Source: Flavobacterium sp. (GTDB lineage: Bacteria; Bacteroidota; Bacteroidia; Flavobacteriales; Flavobacteriaceae). From it: 9,966 bases of DNA. This document shows positions 1 to 6,240 of this stretch, one piece after another. Below the pieces are notes generated by a model that was given only the letters and a program-made list of their open reading frames with translations, did not search any database and was not told where the DNA came from. Location of the stretch: contig JAIXTU010000185.1 in the NCBI GenBank assembly GCA_027483785.1, positions 1 to 9,966 on the forward strand, in the 5' to 3' direction. The position numbers were made by a program, and so were the translations under genes. Every line of letters starts with the position of its first letter. Position 1 is the first letter of the stretch.

Positions 1-616
1 CAATTTCTTTATCGATGGTTTCTTGGTCAACACCAGCCTCATCTAAAGCAATTGGGTTCATCGCAGCAGCTTGCATCGCTACGTTACGAGCCGCTTCTTC
101 AGCTCCTTCTACGTTTGCAGAAAGCGAAACGATGGTTGCAATTTTGTTACCTGCGTGGATGTAGCTTCCTACGAAAGCACCGCTTAATTTCTCGAATGTA
201 CCGATTTCGATTTTCTCACCGATAACACCTGTTTGTTCGATTAATTTTTCAGAAACCGTAATTCCGTTGAAATCAGCTGCTAAGAAAGCCTCTTTTGAAT
301 CGAATTGAAGTGCCAAAGTAGCTAAATCAGTAGCTAATTTTACGAAACCTTCGTTTTTACCTACGAAATCTGTTTCACAGTTCAAGGTAATAACAACACC
401 TTCAGTCTTATCAGCGTTTACAGCAGCGATTGCAGCACCTTCAGTTGATTCGCGATCTGAACGATTCGCAGCTACTTTCTGACCTTTCTTACGAAGGTTT
501 TCAATAGCCAAGTCGAAATCGCCATCCGCTTCAACAAGCGCTTTTTTACAATCCATCATACCGGCACCGGTAAGGGTTCTTAATTTATTTACATCTGCAG
601 CAGTAATTGTTGCCAT
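1..616 (-). CDS. tsf: Translation elongation factor EF-Ts, partial (3' end outside window)
   Basis: EF-Ts is the cytoplasmic guanine-nucleotide exchange factor that recycles EF-Tu from the GDP to the GTP form. I translated the minus strand from the ATG at 616. It gives 205 codons before the window edge, roughly two thirds of the usual flavobacterial length of about 320 residues. The N-terminal UBA-like helical region carries the family signature LRTLTGAGMMDCKKAL (residues 12-27). The EF-Tu contact motif TDFV follows at residues 82-85 within CETDFVGKN. The later part (about 90-205) belongs to the dimerization core. The gene lies 141 bp after rpsB on the same strand, the usual rpsB-tsf arrangement, and no Shine-Dalgarno sequence precedes the start. 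I saw no convincing separate promoter in the gap, so co-transcription with rpsB is likely. The identification is secure; only the C-terminus is unseen. Confidence 0.97.
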   Translation of the reverse strand, partial: MATITAADVNKLRTLTGAGMMDCKKALVEADGDFDLAIENLRKKGQKVAANRSDRESTEGAAIAAVNADKTEGVVITLNCETDFVGKNEGFVKLATDLATLALQFDSKEAFLAADFNGITVSEKLIEQTGVIGEKIEIGTFEKLSGAFVGSYIHAGNKIATIVSLSANVEGAEEAARNVAMQAAAMNPIALDEAGVDQETIDKEI

Positions 617-744
617 GATATTTTTAAAGTTTTAAGTTTATGAATTAAATGTGCAAAATTCCGACCTTGTTTGGCGTTATCGTTTTTATGGGCTTTATCA
701 AATCGTTAAATCTGAGCCTGGAGCGAAACGCAGAACAAAATCGG

Positions 745-758
745 AATTTCTAGAAATT
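745..758. repeat. Perfect 14-bp palindrome touching the rpsB stop codon
   Basis: The bases AATTTCTAGAAATT read identically on both strands. The palindrome begins at the last base of the rpsB stop codon and runs into the rpsB-tsf gap. It is not followed by a T-run on the minus strand, so it does not look like an intrinsic terminator. It could be an mRNA-processing site, a weak protein-binding dyad, or chance in AT-rich DNA. Confidence 0.5.
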
Positions 759-1594
759 TATGCTTCGCTGCTTGGTTCTTCAGTAGCAGGCGTTTCATCA
801 ACTGTTACTTCTGCTACTGGAGCATCTGCAACCGCTGCAACTTCTGCAACTTCAGCCTCAACAGCTGCTTCCATTCCCTCAGCATCATCTGCAGGAGCAT
901 CTGCATTGCGGTTTGATAAACCGTCGATGATAGCTGCGGTAACTAATGAAAGGATTTTTTCAATCGATTTAGAAGCATCGTCGTTGGCAGGAATTACGTA
1001 ATCCACTTCACGCGGATCCGAATTCGTATCTACCATTGCGAAAACCGGAATGTTTAATTTTTGTGCTTCTTTTATTGCGATATGCTCAGCCTTAATGTCA
1101 ACTACAAACAAAGCTGCTGGTAGACGCGACATGTCGGCAATAGATCCTAAGTTCTTTTCAAGCTTCGCTCTAAGACGATCAATTTGCAATTTTTCTTTTT
1201 TCGAAAGCGTGTTAAAAGTACCGTCTTTCTTCATTCTGTCGATAGACGACATTTTTTTAACCGCTTTGCGAATTGTTACAAAGTTGGTCAACATACCACC
1301 CGGCCATCTTTCAGTGATGTACGGCATGTTTGCTGCCAACGCTTTTTCTGCAACGATATCTTTCGCTTGCTTTTTGGTCGCTACAAATAAAATTTTGCGG
1401 CCTGATGCTGCGATTTTCTTCAAAGCTTCATTAGCTTCTTCGATTTTTGCAGCAGTTTTATATAGATTGATAATGTGGATACCATTACGCTCCATATAAA
1501 TGTAAGGAGCCATATTTGGATCCCACTTTCTGGTCATGTGTCCGAAGTGAACACCGGCTTCCAGTAACTCTTTAACTTCTACTTTGTTTGCCAT
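758..1594 (-). CDS. rpsB: 30S ribosomal protein S2
   Basis: S2 is a late-assembling protein of the small ribosomal subunit and is needed to recruit S1. The 278-residue product begins MANKVEVKELLEAGVHFGH. It shows the S2 N-terminal signature around PYIYMERNGIHIINLYKT (residues 30-47) and the second signature PVFAMVDTNSDPREVDYVIP near residues 183-202. The coiled-coil insertion lies near residues 110-150 and is rich in Lys, Arg and Leu. The last 50 residues (229-278) form a low-complexity tail with 15 Ala and 15 Asp/Glu and no Lys; such acidic tails are known on S2 of Bacteroidota. The gene lies 206 bp after rpsI and 141 bp before tsf, all on the minus strand. No Shine-Dalgarno sequence is visible, as usual for this phylum. 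The long leader before it may carry regulatory structure. Confidence 0.98.
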   Translation of the reverse strand: MANKVEVKELLEAGVHFGHMTRKWDPNMAPYIYMERNGIHIINLYKTAAKIEEANEALKKIAASGRKILFVATKKQAKDIVAEKALAANMPYITERWPGGMLTNFVTIRKAVKKMSSIDRMKKDGTFNTLSKKEKLQIDRLRAKLEKNLGSIADMSRLPAALFVVDIKAEHIAIKEAQKLNIPVFAMVDTNSDPREVDYVIPANDDASKSIEKILSLVTAAIIDGLSNRNADAPADDAEGMEAAVEAEVAEVAAVADAPVAEVTVDETPATEEPSSEA

Positions 1595-1637
1595 TTTTGA
1601 AATAGTTTACGTTCTGTTGAATTAGCAATGGTCCTTT

Positions 1638-1677
1638 TTGAGATTGCGAAATTTTGAGATTTCAAGATTTCGAGATT
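1638..1677. repeat. Five-copy degenerate 8-bp tandem repeat in the rpsI-rpsB gap
   Basis: Five consecutive 8-bp units end in ATT: ttgagatt, gcgaaatt, ttgagatt, tcaagatt, tcgagatt. Units 1 and 3 are identical and the rest differ at two to four positions. On the transcribed minus strand these read as AATCTCAA-like repeats lying 44-83 nt before the rpsB start codon. The function is unknown. Slipped-strand origin, a repeated protein-binding site, or a flavobacterial intergenic repeat are all possible. Confidence 0.6.
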
Positions 1678-1688
1678 TTGTTTCTATC

Positions 1689-1702
1689 CCGATAACTATC
1701 GG
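1689..1702. repeat. Short inverted repeat CCGATA-AC-TATCGG
   Basis: Two 6-bp arms (1689-1694 and 1697-1702) are separated by the two bases AC. The inverted repeat lies directly beside the 8-bp tandem repeats in the rpsI-rpsB spacer. I recall similar CCCGATA/TATCGGGA inverted repeats being scattered in flavobacterial intergenic DNA, so it may be a dispersed repeat rather than a gene-specific operator. This cannot be tested from one window. Confidence 0.5.
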
Positions 1703-1747
1703 AACTAACTTCTACTCCCCTAGGCTTCATTTAGATGCTAAACTAAT

Positions 1748-1763
1748 CTCTCTTTTCAGAGAA
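1748..1763 (-). other. Small hairpin with a GAAA loop downstream of rpsI
   Basis: Read on the minus strand, this forms UUCUCU-GAAA-AGAGAG: five Watson-Crick pairs plus one U-G pair, closed by a GNRA-type GAAA tetraloop. It starts about 38 nt after the rpsI stop codon. No U-run follows, so it is not a classical terminator. It could stabilise the rplM-rpsI mRNA 3' end or form part of the rpsB leader. Confidence 0.4.
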
Positions 1764-1800
1764 GTGCAACAACAACTTGATTTTTAATAATTGAATAATA

Positions 1801-2187
1801 TTAACGTTTAGAGAACTGGAATCTCTTACGAGCTTTCTTCTGACCGAATTTCTTACGCTCCACCATTCTCGGGTCGCGGGTAAGTAAACCTTCTGGTTTC
1901 AAGATTGCACGATTTCCTTCTCCTACTTCGCACATTGCACGAGCAATAGCCATACGTACTGCCTCAGCCTGACCTGTAACACCACCACCGTAAACGTTTA
2001 CTTTCACGTTGTAGTTCGATGCGTTTTCTGTCATAGTCAACGGCTGTAACACTTTGTATTGCAAAGTAGCTGTTGGAAAATACGTTGTAAATTCTTTTTT
2101 GTTTACAGTAATGGTTCCGTTTCCTTCCGAAACGTAAACACGGGCAACTGCAGTTTTACGTCTGCCAATTTTGTGGATAACTGCCAT
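1801..2187 (-). CDS. rpsI: 30S ribosomal protein S9
   Basis: S9 binds 16S rRNA in the head of the small subunit, and its basic C-terminal tail reaches the P-site tRNA. The 128-residue product has the expected N-terminus (MAVIHKIGRRKTAVARV) and the central glycine-rich VYGGGVTGQAEAVRMAIARA helix region (residues 66-85). The tail ends in KKARKRFQFSKR, with the conserved final Lys-Arg. Length and ends are complete. The ATG at 2187 overlaps the rplM stop codon by one base (TAATG), so it is probably translationally coupled to rplM. rplM-rpsI is a nearly universal bacterial gene pair. The next gene on this strand is rpsB, after a 206-bp spacer with several small repeats. Confidence 0.99.
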   Translation of the reverse strand: MAVIHKIGRRKTAVARVYVSEGNGTITVNKKEFTTYFPTATLQYKVLQPLTMTENASNYNVKVNVYGGGVTGQAEAVRMAIARAMCEVGEGNRAILKPEGLLTRDPRMVERKKFGQKKARKRFQFSKR

Positions 2188-2642
2188 TATTTAAGATCGT
2201 TTAGGTTAACGGTTTTAGGTTGCTGAGCGCTGTGTTTGTGCTCGCTACCAACAACTACAGTAAGGTTTCTGAAAAGTTCAGCTCCTAATTTGTTCTTAGG
2301 CAACATCCCTTTAACAGCTTTCTCAACTAAAGCAGCAGGATTTTTCGCCTGTAAAACTTTAGCAGTAAGAGTTCTTTGACCTCCTGGGTAACCCGTATGA
2401 CGCATGTAAATTTTGTCGTCGAGCTTGGTTCCAGTAAGGTTGATTTTCTCTGCGTTGATAACAATTACGTTATCCCCACAGTCAACGTGTGGCGTAAAAC
2501 TTGGCTTGTATTTACCGCGAAGAATCATAGCAACCTTCGACGCTAAACGACCCAAGTTATGCCCCTCAGCATCTACAACAACCCACTCTTTGCTCACAGT
2601 GGCTTTGTTTGCAGACACAGTTCTGTAACTTAATGTGTTCAC
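2187..2642 (-). CDS. rplM: 50S ribosomal protein L13
   Basis: L13 is an early-assembly protein of the large ribosomal subunit that binds domain II of 23S rRNA. The 151-residue product contains the family landmarks EWVVVDAEGHNLGRLAS (residues 19-35) and the VDCGDNVIVINAEKI core (53-67). It also has the HTGYPGG signature (82-88) and GMLPKNKLG (112-120), followed by the EHKHSAQQP tail. It starts at the ATG at 2642 in AT-rich DNA with no Shine-Dalgarno sequence. It is the first gene of the leftward rplM-rpsI-rpsB-tsf cluster and has a clear upstream Bacteroidota promoter. In other bacteria L13 can repress its own operon; whether the short leader here does that is unknown. Confidence 0.99.
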   Translation of the reverse strand: MNTLSYRTVSANKATVSKEWVVVDAEGHNLGRLASKVAMILRGKYKPSFTPHVDCGDNVIVINAEKINLTGTKLDDKIYMRHTGYPGGQRTLTAKVLQAKNPAALVEKAVKGMLPKNKLGAELFRNLTVVVGSEHKHSAQQPKTVNLNDLK

Positions 2643-2672
2643 AATAATTAATTTAAATTAAACATTCCGTCC

Positions 2673-2698
2673 GCACCCGTTTTTCGGGATTGGGGTGC
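2673..2698 (-). promoter_or_regulatory. Overlapping inverted repeats at the start of the rplM leader
   Basis: On the minus strand, GCACCC (2698-2693) can pair with GGGTGC (2678-2673). Alternatively CCCG (2688-2685) can pair with CGGG (2679-2676) around a five-A loop. The two share bases, so they exclude each other. The outer left arm overlaps the predicted -7 box and may not be transcribed, in which case only the inner hairpin would sit near the mRNA 5' end. A role in L13 autoregulation or 5'-end protection is inference. Confidence 0.4.
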
Positions 2699-2728
2699 AA
2701 AAGTACAAATTATTTGCCGACATACAAA
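2698..2728 (-). promoter_or_regulatory. Bacteroidota sigma-A-type promoter for the rplM operon
   Basis: Read on the minus strand, TTTG (2728-2725) is followed after exactly 19 bases by TACTTTTG (2705-2698). This matches the phylum consensus TTTG-N19-TAnnTTTG with no mismatch. Transcription would start about 4-6 bases further on, near 2693, giving a leader of about 50 nt before the rplM ATG. The strength of the match fits a highly expressed ribosomal operon. Confidence 0.85.
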
Positions 2729-2756
2729 TGCAAAAGTTTTGTTCGTTATCGTATTT

Positions 2757-2962
2757 TTGGGTGTGCCGCCGCAAACGGTGGTGCTTTATCGAAAAAATCA
2801 ACTGCGGCGTCGCGCCCTACGCTGCAATTCGGCTGGTTTCATCGGGCGTTTTATCTGGTCAAATGGGCTCTCGCTGTCGCTATTTGCCTCCGTAAACGCC
2901 ACGCCTCAACAGCACCTCATTTCCACTGCGGTCGCTCACACGGGCACCAAAACCCAAAATCC
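2757..2962. other. GC-rich non-coding stretch between divergent genes
   Basis: The gap between rplM and the membrane transferase gene is 439 bp. After the rplM promoter it holds about 200 bp that are clearly richer in G and C than the flanking DNA. Open frames of 66-103 codons cross it on the plus strand, but their translations are rich in Cys, Arg and His, have no recognisable motif, and lack a plausible start context, so I do not call a gene. Visible structure includes a long hairpin (2763-2784) and an interrupted inverted repeat TGC-g-GCGT/ACGC-t-GCA (2803-2826). The minus-strand segment TGTGAGCG (2940-2933) followed by GTGGAA (2926-2921) recurs in the GC-rich element at 7620-7729. It may be an unannotated RNA or a dispersed intergenic element. 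Confidence 0.4.
2763..2784 (+). other. Nine-pair hairpin with CAAA loop
   Basis: The arms GTGCCGCCG (2763-2771) and CGGTGGTGC (2776-2784) close a four-base CAAA loop. Three of the nine pairs are G-U in plus-strand RNA, and these become C-A mismatches in minus-strand RNA. If the stem is real RNA structure, this favours transcription on the plus strand. No T-run follows, so it is not an intrinsic terminator. Confidence 0.4.
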
Positions 2963-3024
2963 GTGTACAAAGAAACGTTCTAAATTGCGTTTTGTCGCGT
3001 TAAATCGACACCCATTTGCTCCAC

Positions 3025-3046
3025 AATTCAAATCAATTTGTGAATT
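3025..3046. repeat. Imperfect inverted repeat upstream of the membrane transferase gene
   Basis: AATTCAAAT (3025-3033) is mirrored by ATTTG-tg-AATT (3036-3046): nine complementary positions interrupted by a two-base insertion, around a CA centre. It ends 36 bp before the preferred start codon at 3082. It could be an operator or a leader hairpin, or could reflect AT-rich sequence alone. Confidence 0.35.
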
Positions 3047-3081
3047 TTGAACTCGCTATTAACCAACTATTTGTTCTTTAC

Positions 3082-5040
3082 ATGCAAAAAATCACCGCTT
3101 TCGGGGGCCGCTACCGTGCCGTTTGGCTGCTGGCACTCGCCTATCTTTGCTGCTCGTTTACTACTCGTTTAGCCCTATACATCTGGGCGGGTTCCGAAAC
3201 AGAAAATTCCTTTAGTGCTATTCTTAAAACTTTCTTTTTCGGTTTTCTCTTCGATTTTATTACCGCTTGTACCATCAGCATCCCCGCAATTTTATATATT
3301 TCGGTACTTCCTAACCCACTAATCGGAAGTAAACTCGATAAAATTCTCACTTACCTTTTCACGTTTCTCACACTTTTCCTGCTTTCATTTTCGGCATTAG
3401 CCGAGTTTACCTTTTGGGAAGAATTTAAATCGCGCTTTAACTTTATTGCAGTAGACTATTTGATTTACACCTATGAAGTGGTTTCTAATATTGCCGAATC
3501 CTATCCGCTACCGCTGTTATTTGCCATCGTAGTTGCGCTTGCGCTCTTAGGATTCTACTTTATCCAAAAGAAACGCGGTTTTCAAACTACTTTCAACTCA
3601 AAAGTTTCGATACGTGCACGCATTTTAGTTTTGGCCGCTTTGTTAACGCCCGTAATTACAGCAACATTTTTTCTGGAAAACACCGCCGCCGAATGGTCTA
3701 CCAACCGCTATAACAACGAATTGTCTAAAAACGGCATCTATTCCTTTTTCGCTGCCTTTCGCAACAACCAAATGAAATACAACGAATTTTATTTGACCAT
3801 ACCCGAAAAAGAAGCATTCGAATTAGTAAGAAACGAACTACAGCAAGGCAATAGCAAATTCCAAACGAACGCCTTTAGTATTCACAGAAGTGTGAATCCA
3901 GAAAATCCGAGTACCGACCGACCTAACGTGGTATTCATATTGGTCGAGAGCTTATCGGCAAAATTTTTGGGCAGCTACGGAAACACCGAAAACCTGACGC
4001 CAAATCTAGACAAACTAGCTACGAAAGCTTGCCGTTTCACCGATATGTTTGCAACCGGAACACGAACCGTACGTGGAATGGAAGCCGTAACGCTATGCAT
4101 TTCGCCTACACCCGGACAAAGTATTGTGAAACGACCAAAAAATGCGGGCTTGTACACCGTGTCGAATGTATTCAAATCCAAAGGATACAGCTGCAACTTT
4201 TTTTATGGCGGCGATGGCTATTTCGATAACATGGACGCCTATTTTGGGAGTAACGGATTTAACATCTTCGACCGCGGACGTGGATCTATTCTGTCTGACG
4301 ACATTAAAACAACACGCACAATGATTTCAGACAGTCAAGTAACTTTTGAAAACGCTTGGGGAATTTGCGACGAAGACATTTATAACGTGATGCTCGAACA
4401 AGCCGACAAGCAATACGCGACCGGAAAACCGTTCTTTAATTTCATCATGACAACCTCAAACCACCGTCCGTACACGTATCCGGAAGGAAAAATCGACATT
4501 CCATCAGGTTCAGGAAGAAATGGCGCGGTAAAATATACCGACTATGCGCTCGGAAAACTTTTTGAAGCCGCAAAAAAGAAACCTTGGTTTAAAAATACGG
4601 TATTTGTAATTGTTGCCGACCATTGTGCGTCTAGCGCCGGAAAAGACGAAATAGACATAGTTAATTATAAAATTCCCGCATTTATAATCGGAATTGAGAA
4701 ACTAGAAAAAGTAAAAATTGACAAGCAATGCTCGCAAATCGATTTAATGCCAACGCTTTTTGGTGCATTAAACTGGAACTATGAATCCGACTTTTTTGGC
4801 GAAGATATTTTAAATCCGCTTTACCACGAACGGGCTTTAGTGGCAACGTATCGCAAATTGGGTTACATTAAAAAAGACGCCGTGGTTATCCTTAGCGACC
4901 AAAAATCAGTAAATCACTACAAATGGGATAACAACAAAAATACGCTAAGTAAAGCAGCAAAAAATCTAAAACTAGAACGCGAAGCCATTGCTTGGTATCA
5001 AACTGCCGACTATCTTTTTAATAACAACAAACTCAAATAG
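3082..5040 (+). CDS. LTA synthase/sulfatase-family membrane transferase
   Basis: This 652-residue inner-membrane protein has an outward-facing alkaline-phosphatase-type domain. Five hydrophobic helices lie near residues 13-36, 48-75, 87-109, 141-161 and 179-197, as in LtaS-type enzymes. The catalytic domain starts at RPNVVFILVES (about 280). Metal and nucleophile positions appear intact: Glu289, the presumed Thr nucleophile in TGTRTVRGME (Thr329 best fits), His461 in TSNHRPY, and Asp513-His514 in VIVADHCAS. Such enzymes move phosphoglycerol or phosphoethanolamine groups onto glycans or lipids. Bacteroidota do not make Gram-positive lipoteichoic acid, so the acceptor here is unknown and may be an envelope glycan or lipid A. 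I prefer the ATG at 3082 to the in-frame TTG at 3016: the latter adds 22 residues with no membrane-protein character. No clear promoter was found. A LacI-family gene follows after 133 bp. Confidence 0.88.
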   Translation: MQKITAFGGRYRAVWLLALAYLCCSFTTRLALYIWAGSETENSFSAILKTFFFGFLFDFITACTISIPAILYISVLPNPLIGSKLDKILTYLFTFLTLFLLSFSALAEFTFWEEFKSRFNFIAVDYLIYTYEVVSNIAESYPLPLLFAIVVALALLGFYFIQKKRGFQTTFNSKVSIRARILVLAALLTPVITATFFLENTAAEWSTNRYNNELSKNGIYSFFAAFRNNQMKYNEFYLTIPEKEAFELVRNELQQGNSKFQTNAFSIHRSVNPENPSTDRPNVVFILVESLSAKFLGSYGNTENLTPNLDKLATKACRFTDMFATGTRTVRGMEAVTLCISPTPGQSIVKRPKNAGLYTVSNVFKSKGYSCNFFYGGDGYFDNMDAYFGSNGFNIFDRGRGSILSDDIKTTRTMISDSQVTFENAWGICDEDIYNVMLEQADKQYATGKPFFNFIMTTSNHRPYTYPEGKIDIPSGSGRNGAVKYTDYALGKLFEAAKKKPWFKNTVFVIVADHCASSAGKDEIDIVNYKIPAFIIGIEKLEKVKIDKQCSQIDLMPTLFGALNWNYESDFFGEDILNPLYHERALVATYRKLGYIKKDAVVILSDQKSVNHYKWDNNKNTLSKAAKNLKLEREAIAWYQTADYLFNNNKLK

Positions 5041-5044
5041 TAAA

Positions 5045-5054
5045 GAAACGTTTC
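5045..5054. promoter_or_regulatory. Candidate LacI-family operator (GAAACGTTTC)
   Basis: This is a perfect 10-bp palindrome with a central CG, the form expected for LacI/GalR-family operators, in which the hinge helices insert at a central CpG. It lies 4 bases past the stop of the upstream gene, about 120 bp before the lacI-type start codon and about 100 bp before its likely promoter. Autoregulation is an inference. An 11-base near-copy (AAAGAAACGTT) occurs at 2969-2979, upstream of the membrane transferase gene. Confidence 0.5.
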
Positions 5055-5124
5055 CATAAGATTTTACGACTACCAAACCCTAAAAAACACCGATTTGGAT
5101 TGTTTTTGCAGCCTAGCGCAAACA

Positions 5125-5156
5125 TTTCTTAAAAGCGAGATTTTTCATTATATTCG
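5125..5156 (+). promoter_or_regulatory. Probable promoter of the LacI-family gene
   Basis: TTTC (5125-5128) is followed after 20 bases by TATATTCG (5149-5156), a near match to the TTTG-N19-TAnnTTTG consensus with one change in each box. Transcription would start near 5160, leaving a leader of only about 14 nt. Confidence 0.5.
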
Positions 5157-5173
5157 TCGACAATCTTTTATCG

Positions 5174-6187
5174 ATGAAATCTAAAGCTACACTCAAACAA
5201 ATTGCCAAAGATTTAGGCGTTTCCGTATCCACTGTTTCCAAGGCATTAAACAATAGCCCAGAAATTAGCGAACCTACGAAAATCAAAATCCAAGAATTTG
5301 CTAAGCTTAAAAATTATAAGCCAAATATTATTGGACTCAATTTAAAAAACAGGTCAACCCGAACCATTGGCGTTATCATACCCAATATTCTCAATCCGTT
5401 TTTCGCTAAAGTGTTTTCTGGTATTGAAAAAGTTGCCGACGAGAAAGGCTACAATATAATCACGTGTATTTCGAACGAATCGATACAAAAAGAGATTCAC
5501 GCCTTAGATGTTTTGAGCAACGGTACCATCGACGGATTTATCCTTTCGGTAAGCGAAGAAGCACAAAAAGAAGAAGAATACAGTCATTTTGCGGAAATCA
5601 TTGCAAGTGGAACACCAATCGTAATGTTTGATCGAACTGCAGAGGAAATTGCCTGCGATAAAGTGGTTGTAGATGATTTCGAAGCGTCGGTTAATGCCAT
5701 TGAGTACTTAATCCAAACCGGATGTAAACGAATTGCAATTGCTTCGGTAATCGATAACTTAAACGTTGGTAAACTGCGCGTAAAAGGTTACAAAGCCGCA
5801 CTCGAAAAAGCAAGCCTGCCAATCGACGAAAAATTAATGTTGCTGACTGACGAGGAAGAATCTTTGGATTCGAGATTAGAAAAATTATTTGCAGAAAAAC
5901 CCGATGCTTTTTTCGCACTCGACGAACCGACTTCAACTTCGGTGATGAAAATGGCACTCAAAAAAGGCTACAAAATACCGGAAGAATTATCTGTAATTGG
6001 TTTTGCCGACGGTATTTGGTCTAGAAGATTGACGCCAAGTTTATCGACTATCTCGCAACACGGACCTGAAATTGGCGAAGCAGCAGCAAAAATGTTGATT
6101 AATCGTTTGGAATCGAAAGAAAATTTAAAACCAACTACCCAAATAATACGTACTGAATTAAGAAAGCGCGACTCGGTTAAGAAATAG
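5174..6187 (+). CDS. LacI/GalR-family transcriptional regulator
   Basis: This is a cytoplasmic DNA-binding regulator of 337 residues, the usual family length. Residues 5-30 form the helix-turn-helix (TLKQIAKDLGVSVSTVSKAL), followed by the hinge region through KNYKPN near residue 50, including the conserved AxxLKNY-type segment. Residues 62-333 are the periplasmic-binding-protein-like effector domain: TIGVIIPNILNPFFAKVFSG opens the first lobe. SNGTIDGFILS, the TPIVMFDR core, AFFALDEPTS and LSVIGFADG follow in family order. The effector is probably a sugar or sugar phosphate by family precedent, but no sugar-uptake or glycoside hydrolase genes lie in this window to identify it. A palindromic candidate operator lies upstream, suggesting autoregulation. 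pgk is about 1.6 kb downstream, but no matching operator was seen before it. Family assignment is firm; target genes are unknown. Confidence 0.95.
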   Translation: MKSKATLKQIAKDLGVSVSTVSKALNNSPEISEPTKIKIQEFAKLKNYKPNIIGLNLKNRSTRTIGVIIPNILNPFFAKVFSGIEKVADEKGYNIITCISNESIQKEIHALDVLSNGTIDGFILSVSEEAQKEEEYSHFAEIIASGTPIVMFDRTAEEIACDKVVVDDFEASVNAIEYLIQTGCKRIAIASVIDNLNVGKLRVKGYKAALEKASLPIDEKLMLLTDEEESLDSRLEKLFAEKPDAFFALDEPTSTSVMKMALKKGYKIPEELSVIGFADGIWSRRLTPSLSTISQHGPEIGEAAAKMLINRLESKENLKPTTQIIRTELRKRDSVKK

Positions 6188-6240
6188 TTTTTTCTGAAAA
6201 ACGGCACGCAACCTTATTCGCTTTATAACATCGTGTTTCT

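Noticed and set aside
651..1001. 116-codon Ser/Ala/Thr-rich open frame opposite the rpsB 3' end
   Set aside because: It is the antisense reading of the low-complexity Ala/Glu tail of S2, and the biased composition explains the open frame.
2690..3050. Three overlapping plus-strand open frames of 66-103 codons in the rplM-transferase gap
   Set aside because: Their translations are rich in Cys, Arg and His with no domain, signal peptide or membrane segment. They overlap the rplM promoter, and the GC-rich sequence lacks stops in several frames at once, which suggests chance.
3037..3073. TTTG and ACTATTTG as a promoter for the membrane transferase
   Set aside because: The -7 box lacks the TA start, the spacings (16 or 25) do not fit, and it would lie only about 10 bp from the ATG.
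3016..3081. TTG start extending the membrane transferase by 22 residues
   Set aside because: The extra segment is not membrane-like and overlaps an inverted repeat in the upstream region, while the ATG at 3082 gives a normal N-terminus before the first helix.
5073..5106. Possible terminator after the membrane transferase (CCAAA/TTTGG with a following T-rich stretch)
   Set aside because: Only five pairs, a 16-base loop and an interrupted T-run; too weak to call.
6187..6202. Hairpin GTTTTT/AAAAAC directly at the LacI-family stop codon
   Set aside because: The stem is almost all A-T and no T-run follows; it is likely too unstable to act as a terminator.
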